Below the pieces are notes generated by a model. The model had not been told where the DNA came from. It ran no database searches and saw nothing but the letters and a program-made list of their open reading frames with translations. A stretch of DNA of 64,000 nt, taken from assembly GCA_903832735.1 (NCBI GenBank), contig CAILCO010000111.1, forward strand, positions 1 through 64,000, read 5' to 3'. The position numbers and the translations under genes are program-made. Every line of letters starts with the position of its first letter. The stretch's first letter is position 1. This document shows, piece by piece, positions 8,576-16,478 of the stretch. This stretch comes from an uncultured Sterolibacterium sp. Its GTDB lineage: Bacteria; Pseudomonadota; Gammaproteobacteria; Burkholderiales; Rhodocyclaceae.

Positions 8576-10159
8576 ATGGATTGGCCAAAAATAGCAGTTT
8601 GGGGCGACATCGCAAGGCATAATGCCGCGGTTTTTCCGGACAAACCCGCCTTCGTGAGCGGCTGTCGCGCACTCGCCTATGCGGAAGTCAATTCACGGAT
8701 CAATCAGTTAAACCACGCTTTTACAGCGCTTGGCCTGGCTCCGGGCGATAGAGTTGCTGTCCTCTCGCGCAATCGAACTGAGTACTTCGAGATCTATGGC
8801 AGTGCCAAAACTGGCTTGATCACTGTGCCCTTGAATTGGCGTTTGGCAGCGCGCGAACTTCTTTTCACACTCCTCGATAGTCGTCCGGCAGTGATTGTTG
8901 CTGAGCCTGACTTTGTCCCTACCATCGACGCCATGCGCCCAGAGTTGCCTGGCGTTCGACACTACATCGTGCTTGGCGAGGCCACGGCGGCCTGGATCGC
9001 ATATGAAACCATGTTGAGTGGATCATCCGTCGCTGAGCCACAATTGGCGGTGCACCCTGACGATGCGCTTTGCCTGATTTATTCGAGTGGCACGACCGGT
9101 GCGCCAAAGGGAGCGGTCATGACCCATCGCCGCGCCATTAATACTTGCAGGGCGATTGCCGAGGACATGCTTCATCTGACTTCAGAGGACGTCGGCTTGT
9201 CCGTGATGCCCTGGTTTCACGCAGGTGGAATGTGGTACCACCTGCTGCCAAGTTTTGCCTCAGGCGGAACCACGATCGTGCTGCCGGAGTTTGACCCGTG
9301 CGCGGTATTGAACGCCATAGCGGCTCACGGCGTCACTCAGATCCATCTCGTGCCCACCATGATCAGCATTCTCCTGGACCAGCCGGAAGTGCAGAGCATG
9401 GATCTGACGCGCTTGCGCGCCATCAAGTACGCTGCATCGTCGATCCCGCTCAGTGTGCTCAAGCGAGCGCTGCAAGTGTTCAAAGGCTGTGGATTCGTCC
9501 AGTCCTATGGCTCGACCGAGATGGGAGCCGTCACGGCTTTACTGCCTGAGGACCATATCGCCGCGCTCAAGGATACGTCGAAGGAAAATTTGCTGTTGTC
9601 CTGCGGACGTCCTATGCCTGGCGTCAAGATCGAGATTCGAGATGGCGAAGGCCGGCCCCTGGATCCAGGCGAGATTGGCGAGATCACCGTGCAGGGCGAC
9701 AGGGTCATGGTCAATTACTGGGAAAGACCCGAGCTGACGGCGACAGCCTTGGTCGAGGGCTGGCTATACACCGGCGACCTGGGCTATATCGACGGGGCAG
9801 GTTACCTGTATATCGTCGACCGCAAACACGACATGATCGTCACGGGTGGCGAAAACGTTTTTCCCCGCGAGGTCGAGGACATCCTCTATGAAAACCCAGC
9901 CCTCGCCGAAGTGGCCGTCTTTGCAATTCCCGATCCCAAATGGGTGGAAAGGGTGGCGGCCGCAGTTGTCCTCAAGAAAGGCCACGCCACGACCGCCGAG
10001 GAAGTGCGTAGCCGCGCCGCCAAGCGACTGGCCCCCTACAAATGTCCGAAGACAGTTCTGTTTGTCGATAAGCTGCCGAAGAATGCGAGCGGGAAGATCC
10101 TGAAGAAGGAATTGCGCCGTGAATATGCGAATTTCCTGACTGCAGCACCCGGGAAATGA
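8576..10159 (+). CDS. Acyl-CoA synthetase, candidate hydroxycinnamate-CoA ligase
   Basis: The 527-residue enzyme belongs to the class I adenylate-forming family: it activates a carboxylic acid with ATP and CoA. The P-loop-like motif YSSGTTGAPKGAVMTH, the A5 motif SYGSTEMGAVT, the A7/A8 region YTGDLGYID with VDRKHDMIVTGGENVFP, and the C-terminal catalytic lysine motif LPKNASGKILKKEL are all present. It is followed by an acyl-CoA dehydrogenase and shares an operator with the hydratase/lyase operon, so an aromatic acid with an acrylate or propionate side chain is the likely substrate, comparable to Acinetobacter HcaC. Sequence alone cannot separate this from medium-chain fatty acid activation. 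Confidence 0.85.
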   Translation: MDWPKIAVWGDIARHNAAVFPDKPAFVSGCRALAYAEVNSRINQLNHAFTALGLAPGDRVAVLSRNRTEYFEIYGSAKTGLITVPLNWRLAARELLFTLLDSRPAVIVAEPDFVPTIDAMRPELPGVRHYIVLGEATAAWIAYETMLSGSSVAEPQLAVHPDDALCLIYSSGTTGAPKGAVMTHRRAINTCRAIAEDMLHLTSEDVGLSVMPWFHAGGMWYHLLPSFASGGTTIVLPEFDPCAVLNAIAAHGVTQIHLVPTMISILLDQPEVQSMDLTRLRAIKYAASSIPLSVLKRALQVFKGCGFVQSYGSTEMGAVTALLPEDHIAALKDTSKENLLLSCGRPMPGVKIEIRDGEGRPLDPGEIGEITVQGDRVMVNYWERPELTATALVEGWLYTGDLGYIDGAGYLYIVDRKHDMIVTGGENVFPREVEDILYENPALAEVAVFAIPDPKWVERVAAAVVLKKGHATTAEEVRSRAAKRLAPYKCPKTVLFVDKLPKNASGKILKKELRREYANFLTAAPGK

Positions 10160-10199
10160 AAACCCTGCGAAACCGCGCAACTATCTCAGGTCAGTGGCT

Positions 10200-11345
10200 A
10201 TGAACTTATATTTCGATGAGGATCTGGAGCAGTTCCAGCACAATCTGGCACGCTGGGTCGATGAGCGCCTGGTGCCACAGGCAGAGGCACTCGACCAGAG
10301 CACGGCATTTCCGCGAGAGTTGTTCAAGGAATTGGGCGCACTCGGATACTACGGGATCATGTATCCGGAAGCTTATGGCGGCCTGGGCCTGGAGAAGCCG
10401 TACCTCTATTACACGGTGTTGTGCGAAGAGTTGGCCCGAGGCTCAATGGGCTTTGCCGCCATCGTGGGGATGCACGGTTCGGCGGCCACCTACGCGGTGC
10501 ACACCTGGGGTAGCGAAGCATTGCGACAGCGCTATCTGGTGCCGGCGCTACGCGGAGACATGGTCGCGGCCTTCGCAATCACCGAGCCGAATGCCGGCTC
10601 GGATGCTGCCGCCATTCGCACCCGTGCGCGCAAGGTGGATGGAGGCTACCTCCTCACGGGGAGCAAGGTGTTCATCTCCAACGGCTGCAATGCAGACTTC
10701 ATCACCGTTGCGGCGACCACGGATCCACAGAAGCGCTTGAAAGGTGTGGCATTGTTTTTGGTCGATGCCAAGACTCCCGGGTTTTCCGTGGCACGGCGCC
10801 TCGACAAGTTCACCACCCATTGTTCGGATACGGCTGAACTCGTGTTTGACGACGTCTTTGTCCCAGATGAATGCAGACTGGGCAGCGAGGAAGGCGGATT
10901 CCTGAATGCCTTCAAGTCGCTCACCGTAGATCGCATATTTACGGCAGCATTGGCCATCGGGACCGGACGCGCAGCCTATGATGCCGCTCTGAAATACGCC
11001 AAGGAGCGGCAACAGTTCGGCCAAGCCATAGGCAAGTTTCAGGCAGTGCAATTCAAGCTCGTCGACATGCTGGCCGAACTGGAACAATGCCGCCTATATA
11101 CCTATCATGCGGCAACGCTGGCCGATCGTGGCCAGCCCATCACCATCGAAGCGGCACTGGCAAAAATCATCGCAGCGGATGGGTGCAACGAGATCTGCCA
11201 GAAAGCGCTGAATATTTTTGGCGGCTACGGGTTGATGAACGAATACCCCGTGCAACGCTATCTGCGCGACTCCTACTTTCCGATGATCGGTGGCGGCACC
11301 AGTGACATCATGCGCATGCTAGTAGCGCGCCAATTAGATATATAG
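10200..11345 (+). CDS. Acyl-CoA dehydrogenase with non-canonical catalytic position
   Basis: The FAD enzyme oxidises the alpha-beta bond of an acyl-CoA to the enoyl-CoA. I place the start at the ATG at 10200 (381 residues), which is properly spaced from AGG at 10188-10190; the GTG at 10194 is too close. FAD motifs AFAITEPNAGSDAA and GSKVFISNG and the C-terminal RQQFGQAIGKFQAVQFKLVD and NIFGGYGL are present. The canonical YEGT catalytic Glu of MCAD-type enzymes is replaced in IGGGTSDIMR (Gly at about residue 365), and the alternative helix-G position used in isovaleryl-CoA dehydrogenase holds Asp (TVDRIF, about residue 244). Downstream of the CoA ligase it fits HcaD-like oxidation of phenylpropanoyl-CoA. 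Confidence 0.85.
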   Translation: MNLYFDEDLEQFQHNLARWVDERLVPQAEALDQSTAFPRELFKELGALGYYGIMYPEAYGGLGLEKPYLYYTVLCEELARGSMGFAAIVGMHGSAATYAVHTWGSEALRQRYLVPALRGDMVAAFAITEPNAGSDAAAIRTRARKVDGGYLLTGSKVFISNGCNADFITVAATTDPQKRLKGVALFLVDAKTPGFSVARRLDKFTTHCSDTAELVFDDVFVPDECRLGSEEGGFLNAFKSLTVDRIFTAALAIGTGRAAYDAALKYAKERQQFGQAIGKFQAVQFKLVDMLAELEQCRLYTYHAATLADRGQPITIEAALAKIIAADGCNEICQKALNIFGGYGLMNEYPVQRYLRDSYFPMIGGGTSDIMRMLVARQLDI

Positions 11346-11384
11346 GGTAGTGTTACTGTCAATTTTTGACCACAGGAGGTGAGA

Positions 11385-11789
11385 ATGGAAGCTCAGACAA
11401 TTTTCTCGTTGGCGCGCTGGCTGACCTGCGGCGTCTGGATTGGGGCCGGCATCTACAAGGCATTTCACTATAGGCAAACCATAGGAGAAATGACCCACAA
11501 CGGGATCCCGTTTGCCCAGCTTCTGTTGATCCCTGTCCTTGTCCTGGAAATGTTCGGCAGCTTGTTTCTAATCGCTAACACCTATGTCTGGGCAGTTGCG
11601 GCGGCATGGATTGCATTCCTTATCCTGGCCACGCCTTTCTACCACTTCGGCTGGTATACCAAAGATCGAAAGTTTGTTTTCCCGCAGATGGTACAAACCA
11701 CCAAGAACTTGTCCATGATGGGTGGCCTGCTCTGCCTGATCCTGCTCGATCCGAGTACGCCCGCGTATCTCGTCTCGAACATCAAGTAG
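11385..11789 (+). CDS. DoxX-family small membrane protein
   Basis: The 134-residue protein has four hydrophobic segments and the overall DoxX layout, including an N-terminal ARWLTCGVWIGAGIYKAFHY and the FLILATPFYHFGWYT loop. DoxX-like proteins are linked to membrane quinone-dependent oxidations or act as membrane anchors; most are uncharacterised. The ATG at 11385 sits 6 bp behind AGGAGG, so I prefer it to the GTG at 11379, which overlaps that site. It lies between the acyl-CoA dehydrogenase and the OYE gene, suggesting it passes electrons or tethers one of these enzymes, but this is inference. Confidence 0.75.
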   Translation: MEAQTIFSLARWLTCGVWIGAGIYKAFHYRQTIGEMTHNGIPFAQLLLIPVLVLEMFGSLFLIANTYVWAVAAAWIAFLILATPFYHFGWYTKDRKFVFPQMVQTTKNLSMMGGLLCLILLDPSTPAYLVSNIK

Positions 11790-11851
11790 CCAATCGGCAA
11801 GACCCGAGACATTGATTAATTTTGATGCATCATTTAATGACGGAGATGTGG

Positions 11852-12949
11852 ATGACTAGTGCGCTGTTTTCCCCCTTGACCCTACGCGGCCTGACGCTGC
11901 CCAATCGCGTCGCGCTCTCGCCCATGGGCCAATATATTGCAGAAGATGGTGCCGCCAATGACTGGCACATCGTCCACTACGGTCAATACGCCATGGGCGC
12001 GGTGGGTCTGGTGATCACCGAGATGACCAACGTCAGTCCCGAGGCCCGGATTACCCTGAACTGCGCGGGGCTCTACTCCGATGTCCAGGAAGCCGCGGCC
12101 AAGCGTGTCGTAGATTTCTGCAAGAAGTTCGGGACCGCCAAGATCGGCATACAGATCGCCCATGCCGGCAGAAAAGGCTCCGCCAACGTGCCCGCGGCAG
12201 GCGGCAAGCCGCTGACTGCGGCTGAAGGCGCCTGGACGACGGTGGCTCCATCGGCCCTGCCATTTGCTCCGGACTGGCCGGTACCCGAAGCGCTGACCAA
12301 GGCTGGCCTGGAGAAGATCAAGGCAGACTTCGTCGCAGCGGTCAAGCGCGCCGACCGGGTCGGCTACGACCTGATTGAGTTCCATGGCGGCCACGGCTAC
12401 CTGATTCACCAGTTCCTCTCGCCACTGTCCAACCAGCGCACTGATGAGTATGGCGGCAGCACAGAAAACCGGATGCGCTTTCCCCTAGAGACCTTTGCCG
12501 CGATGCGGGCTGCCTGGCCTGCCGAAAAGCCCATGGGTATCCGTGTCTCAGCAACCGACTGGGTCGAGGGTGGCTGGACGCCGGAAGAGACCGTCCTGTT
12601 CGCCCGCGAACTGAAGAAACTCGGTTGCGACTTTATCGATGTCAGTTCGGGCGGACTCGACCCGCGCCAACAGGTCCCGCTCGCGCCCGGCTACAACGCC
12701 CAGTTCGCCGCCAAGGTGAAGAAGGAAGCGGACATTCCGACCAGCACGGTAGGCTTAATCGTCGATGCCAATCTGGCCGAAGAAATCATCGCTTCGGGCC
12801 AGGCCGACATGATTGCGATCGGCCGCGGCGCCATGTGGGATCCGCGCTGGTCTTGGCACGCCGCACTGGAACTTGGCGCCGAAATCAAGTATCCGCCGCG
12901 CGCAACGCCTTGCATTCCGGCGCTGCGTCCGCAGATTTTTGCGACGTGA
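11852..12949 (+). CDS. Old Yellow Enzyme family NADH:flavin oxidoreductase (YqjM/XenA class)
   Basis: The protein (365 residues from the ATG at 11852, which follows GGAGA by 5 bp) is an FMN TIM-barrel ene-reductase that reduces activated C=C bonds. It shows QIAHAGRKGSAN, the substrate His pair in HGGHGYLIHQFLSP and TDEYGGSTENRMRFPLE, all typical of thermophilic-like/YqjM-class OYEs. At the position of the FMN-tuning cysteine of YqjM/XenA (Cys26) it has Gly (SPMGQY, G26), while Tyr28 is kept. XenA-type enzymes reduce coumarins, so a coumarin or enone in the same pathway is possible. It ends the plus-strand operon, facing tetR. Confidence 0.88.
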   Translation: MTSALFSPLTLRGLTLPNRVALSPMGQYIAEDGAANDWHIVHYGQYAMGAVGLVITEMTNVSPEARITLNCAGLYSDVQEAAAKRVVDFCKKFGTAKIGIQIAHAGRKGSANVPAAGGKPLTAAEGAWTTVAPSALPFAPDWPVPEALTKAGLEKIKADFVAAVKRADRVGYDLIEFHGGHGYLIHQFLSPLSNQRTDEYGGSTENRMRFPLETFAAMRAAWPAEKPMGIRVSATDWVEGGWTPEETVLFARELKKLGCDFIDVSSGGLDPRQQVPLAPGYNAQFAAKVKKEADIPTSTVGLIVDANLAEEIIASGQADMIAIGRGAMWDPRWSWHAALELGAEIKYPPRATPCIPALRPQIFAT

Positions 12950-12978
12950 CTGCGAAGGCTCTAGATTGAAACAGGCCG

Positions 12979-13007
12979 GCGACCGTATTTCCTGCAGATA
13001 CGGTCGC
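12979..13007. terminator. Strong hairpin between convergent OYE and TetR genes
   Basis: GCGACCGTAT (12979-12988) and ATACGGTCGC (12998-13007) form a perfect 10-bp stem with a 9-nt loop, in the 61-bp gap between two convergent genes. There is no long T run on either side, so this may be a bidirectional transcription stop or an mRNA 3'-end stabiliser rather than a classical intrinsic terminator. Confidence 0.55.
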
Positions 13008-13010
13008 AGG

Positions 13011-13598
13011 TTATGAGAGCAAGCCCTTCATAAAGATATCAACGATGGTTCTGGCCGCTTCCTCGCCGCTTTCCGGTCGAGAATAATCGAACCAGAAGAC
13101 AATCCAGCTTGCGCTGCCAAGCGCTGCGAAGGTCGCAAATGCAGGGTTAATGTGTTTTGGGCAACGTCCCTGCTCCTGTAATTCCACTATGGCTTTTTGC
13201 AGGACGCCATAACTGCGCCGCCATACGCCACTTATTTCCTTGTAGTGCTCCGGCGACATGCGTCGCGCTTCGCTCAGCAAAACCGTCGCAGTCGGCTCGC
13301 GCGTGAGTTGCCGCGCCAGATCGTAAAGATAGGTTCTAAGGCGGGTTTCCGCGTCGGTGATTTGTTCCGCTTTTTCGATCAGAGGCAGCAGATTCTTTTC
13401 TACTGACTTCTTGTGCACTGCATAGAGGATATGTTCCTTGTTCTCAAAATGATGGTAGATACCCGCTTTGGTCAGACCGACTTCTTTCGAAATGAGCGAC
13501 ATCGGGGTATTGTCGTAGCCTCTTTCAAGAAAGAGTTTCAGGGACAGTTGAATGAGTTCATCAACCCGGTCCAGTTCTGCGGGTTCTGGTTTATCCAT
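13011..13598 (-). CDS. TetR-family transcriptional regulator, probable controller of the aromatic cluster
   Basis: The 195-residue protein has the TetR DNA-binding domain at the N-terminus: LSLKLFLERGYDNTPMSLIS then KEVGLTKAGIYHHFENKEHIL, in which the recognition helix is T-K-A-G-I-Y-H-H-F. The rest is the helical ligand-binding domain. It is the last gene of the lyase-aldehyde dehydrogenase operon, so it would be autoregulated from the palindrome at 16266-16279; a matching palindrome precedes the CoA ligase. In this family a CoA thioester such as coumaroyl-CoA is a plausible inducer, but nothing in the sequence identifies it. Confidence 0.88.
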   Translation of the reverse strand: MDKPEPAELDRVDELIQLSLKLFLERGYDNTPMSLISKEVGLTKAGIYHHFENKEHILYAVHKKSVEKNLLPLIEKAEQITDAETRLRTYLYDLARQLTREPTATVLLSEARRMSPEHYKEISGVWRRSYGVLQKAIVELQEQGRCPKHINPAFATFAALGSASWIVFWFDYSRPESGEEAARTIVDIFMKGLLS

Positions 13599-13619
13599 GA
13601 CGTTCGTAAAGACCGATCC

Positions 13620-13817
13620 TCAATTATCGAAAGATTGTCCCGCCAACCATGCAGCGCCCCGCGCATATAAACGGTCCACCGCCGGGCCCTTGAGCATCGG
13701 CATTTCACGCTTGACGGTAAAGCCGATCTTGGTTTGCAGGTAGGCGAGATGTCGGTAGACTGCCCAGTCTTCGATGACCTGTCGCACGCGCAGTCGTTCT
13801 AGCATATCGTTCGTCAT
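13620..13817 (-). pseudogene. NTF2/SnoaL-like protein with a large in-frame internal deletion
   Basis: The 65-codon frame joins the two ends of a protein that is normally about 180-190 residues. Its first 22 residues (LRVRQVIEDWAVYR) match the N-terminal helix of NTF2-like family members, which normally continue D-x-G-D-W-E-R-F; the remainder, HLAYLQTKIGFTVKREMP and VDRLYARGAAWLAG, matches the family's extreme C-terminus, usually preceded by G-Y-R. The join falls at a Tyr-Arg common to both ends, consistent with deletion between short repeats. The barrel core is missing. It sits in line between the aldehyde dehydrogenase and tetR. Confidence 0.6.
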
Positions 13818-13837
13818 CGTCGCAGTTTCTTTGCTAT

Positions 13838-15286
13838 TCAGAATGGATAATGTTGCGGCGTTGATTCAATCGTGATCCAGCGCAGTTCGGTAAATTCATC
13901 GATGACCGCACGGCCGCCGAATCGGCCATAGCCACTCGCCTTGGTGCCACCGAAGGGGATTTGCGCCTCGTCCTGCACCGTCGCGCCGTTAACGTGGCAG
14001 CTGCCCGATTCGATGCGCATGGCGACCGATAAGGCTCGGCTGACATCGCGTCCGAAAACCGCGCCAGACAAACCATAGGCCGAGCTGTTCGCCAGGCGGA
14101 TGGCATCTTCGACGCCACGGGCGCGAACCACGCAGGTCATGGGTCCGAAGGTTTCTTCGTCGTATACGCGCATTTGCGGCGTCACATGATCAAGAATGGT
14201 CGCTGCCATGAACGGTCCGTTGACCTTGCCGCCGGTAACCAGCTTTGCCCCTTCCTTCAGCGAATCCGCTATGAGATTCTCGAGGCGTAAAGAGGCATCC
14301 GGCGTAATCAGGGGGCCGATCACGCAGGCTCCCTTGCGCGGGTCTCCGACAGGTAGCGCAGCTGCTCGCGCCACAAACTTCTCGACGAATAGGTCAGCCA
14401 CAGTCTCGTCGACTATGATCCGTTCGGTAGACATGCAAACTTGGCCTTGATACACGAAGGCGCCGAAAATAGCTGCGTTCACCGCTTCATCGAGATCGGC
14501 GTCGTCCAGGACCAGTAACGGCGACTTTCCGCCCAATTCCAGCAGTACCGGTTTGAGGTGACGTCCTGCTGTCTCCGCGATGATCCGACCGACACGGGTC
14601 GAGCCGGTGAAATTCACCCGTCGAACCGCGGGGTGGGCGATCAGCGCGCTGACGATATCACTGGCGTCTGCCGGGTCGTTGGTGATCACGTTCAGGACAC
14701 CTTTCGGTATCCCCGCTTCGCACAGAACCTTGGCGATGAGAAGATGCGTTCCCGGACTTAATTCGGAAGCTTTAAGGACGACGGTATTGCCGCAGGCAAG
14801 GGGATAGGCAATGGCGCGCGTTGCCAGAATCACCGGGCCGTTCCAGGGGGCGATGGAGAGGACCACGCCCACCGGCTGGCGTATCGTCATCGACAAGGTG
14901 CCGGGTTTGTCCGTGGGGATTGTTTCTCCCTGTATCTGTGTCGTCAGCGAAGCCGCCTCGCGGAGAATTCCAGCGGCGAGATGCACGTTAAACCCCGCCC
15001 AGCCTGCTGAGGCACCCACTTCACCGGCCATTACTGCAGCAAAATCGGCGGTGTGCGCTTCCATCAAGTCTGCCGCTTTCAGGAGCAGGCGACGTCGCTC
15101 TGTCGGGCCGGTTGCCGACCATGCCGGCAATGCCGCGGCAGCTGCATCGGCAGCGGAGATCGCGTCTTCGACCGTGGCGGCAGATGCCCGCGTGGCTACT
15201 TCATTGCTTACCGGATCATGCCTGAGATAGGTAGCGTCCCCTGTGGCAGCAACGTCTTCGTTGTTGATGAACAGTTTTGTATCCAT
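13838..15286 (-). CDS. Aldehyde dehydrogenase, candidate vanillin/hydroxybenzaldehyde dehydrogenase
   Basis: The 482-residue NAD(P)-dependent enzyme oxidises an aldehyde to an acid. The catalytic Cys284 lies in YQGQVCMSTERI and the general base Glu250 in LELGGKSPLLVL; the nucleotide-binding part contains FTGSTRVGR and SIAPWNGP. The overall sequence style (CMSTERI, VNFTGSTRVG, GTKASGYGRFGG) is that of the salicylaldehyde/vanillin dehydrogenase subgroup. It lies 39 bp downstream of the hydroxycinnamoyl-CoA hydratase/lyase, whose product is a hydroxybenzaldehyde, so the assignment follows from both sequence and position. Comparable genes are vdh and hcaB. Confidence 0.87.
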   Translation of the reverse strand: MDTKLFINNEDVAATGDATYLRHDPVSNEVATRASAATVEDAISAADAAAAALPAWSATGPTERRRLLLKAADLMEAHTADFAAVMAGEVGASAGWAGFNVHLAAGILREAASLTTQIQGETIPTDKPGTLSMTIRQPVGVVLSIAPWNGPVILATRAIAYPLACGNTVVLKASELSPGTHLLIAKVLCEAGIPKGVLNVITNDPADASDIVSALIAHPAVRRVNFTGSTRVGRIIAETAGRHLKPVLLELGGKSPLLVLDDADLDEAVNAAIFGAFVYQGQVCMSTERIIVDETVADLFVEKFVARAAALPVGDPRKGACVIGPLITPDASLRLENLIADSLKEGAKLVTGGKVNGPFMAATILDHVTPQMRVYDEETFGPMTCVVRARGVEDAIRLANSSAYGLSGAVFGRDVSRALSVAMRIESGSCHVNGATVQDEAQIPFGGTKASGYGRFGGRAVIDEFTELRWITIESTPQHYPF

Positions 15287-15325
15287 TTGCTATCCCTTCA
15301 TTTAAGTGGGTGAGCGGCTAGGTAG

Positions 15326-16192
15326 TCAGCTTTCTCGCTTGTAAGCGCCGAGTCCGGGCTTAAACGTTTTTGTGTCGAGGAACTGGGTCATGCCTTTTTC
15401 GCGGCCTTGCTCCGGGTCGGACGCATAAGTTTCTCCCGACTTGGCGTATAGGTAGTCCTCCGAGACATCCCAGCTCATTTCCTTGACACGTCTATAGCTG
15501 AGCTTGATAGCGCGGACGACGTGGAGATTTTTTTCCATCAACTTCAGGGCCAGCTGTTTCGTACGTTCGCGCAATTGGGCTAGCGGCACAGCCTCGTTGA
15601 CCAGCCGGGTTTCGCTGGCCTTCTTGCCGTCAAAGGGCTCGCCGGTCATGAGAAAATAGAGGGCGTCGCTGGTGCTCATTTTCTCTGCCACTGCCCGGAC
15701 GACGTTGCCTGCCGGGATGATGCCCCAATTGACTTCTGACAGGCCAAAAATGGCTTCTTCTGCGGCAATGGATAGATCGCATGATACGAGTGAAGTGAAA
15801 GCGCCGCCGAAGCACCAGCCATTCACCATGGCGATGGTCGGCTTGGGGTAAAACATCAGCCGTCGCCATTGCCAAGCCATTGAATCGCGGCGTATTCTCA
15901 TCACCTCGATGGGTGTCGCATTGTCGGTCTCGCGGAAGTATTCCTTCAAATCCATGCCCGAGGAATAGGATTCGCCGGCTCCGGTCAATACCAATACCTT
16001 GCAACGATCGTCTACTTCCAGTGCGTCCAGCACCTCGATCATTTCCCTGTTCAGGCTTGGGCTCATGGCGTTGCGCTTTTCCGGCCGATTGAGGATCACC
16101 CAAGCAATGCCGTCTTCGAACTCGACTTTGATGTTCTTGCCCCAAGGTTCCAAGTTATTCCCTACGGACGCATCTTTATCGACTATCGACAT
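15326..16192 (-). CDS. p-Hydroxycinnamoyl-CoA hydratase/lyase (feruloyl-CoA hydratase/lyase)
   Basis: The 288-residue crotonase-fold enzyme hydrates hydroxycinnamoyl-CoA and cleaves it to acetyl-CoA and a hydroxybenzaldehyde. It carries the HCHL-specific residues: SSGMDLKEYFRE for CoA and oxyanion contacts, Glu153 in LSEVNWGI (Glu143 in the Pseudomonas enzyme), Tyr248 in EDYLYAK (the phenol-recognising Tyr239) and the C-terminal FKPGLGAYKR. The roughly 10-residue offset reflects a longer N-terminus. It is the first gene of an operon with aldehyde dehydrogenase and tetR and has the TetR-like palindrome 73 bp upstream. Confidence 0.92.
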   Translation of the reverse strand: MSIVDKDASVGNNLEPWGKNIKVEFEDGIAWVILNRPEKRNAMSPSLNREMIEVLDALEVDDRCKVLVLTGAGESYSSGMDLKEYFRETDNATPIEVMRIRRDSMAWQWRRLMFYPKPTIAMVNGWCFGGAFTSLVSCDLSIAAEEAIFGLSEVNWGIIPAGNVVRAVAEKMSTSDALYFLMTGEPFDGKKASETRLVNEAVPLAQLRERTKQLALKLMEKNLHVVRAIKLSYRRVKEMSWDVSEDYLYAKSGETYASDPEQGREKGMTQFLDTKTFKPGLGAYKRES

Positions 16193-16265
16193 AAATTTAG
16201 CTCCATCATCTAGCGCTGCTCTGGTATTAACCAGGAGGTGTATGTTCTGAGGTTCTCATTAACCT

Positions 16266-16279
16266 ACCGATCGTTCGGT
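16266..16279. promoter_or_regulatory. Second copy of the TetR-type palindrome, upstream of the lyase gene
   Basis: ACCGATCGTTCGGT matches the perfect site at 8516-8529 at 13 of 14 positions; both half-sites ACCGA and TCGGT are retained. It is 73 bp upstream of the lyase start in an otherwise empty 286-bp gap. The repetition of this motif in two control regions of one pathway is the main evidence for a local TetR regulon. Confidence 0.7.
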
Positions 16280-16478
16280 CAGGCATTGGACTCTATGTGA
16301 TTTCGGAGCATGCGTCAAGACATAACTTGTTTAGCGTCAGATAGAAGACCGGATCGAGTCCCGATTACACGACTGCCACCCCATCCAGTGTTTACGCCCC
16401 GGATCCCGTCCGTAATAGGCATAGAACCGAAGCTGTGTTCCAAATGGGTTCCCTGATATTTCCTGATCGGCCTGTACC

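Noticed and set aside
14425-14440. Third copy of the ACCGA/TCGGT operator inside the aldehyde dehydrogenase gene
   Set aside because: Only one half-site (GTTCGGT) is present and the palindrome is not completed, so it is likely coding chance.
16330-16380. tRNA-like 3' end (GATCGAGTCCCG followed by a CCACC)
   Set aside because: The T-arm stem would have only three pairs and no anticodon arm or acceptor partner can be found upstream.
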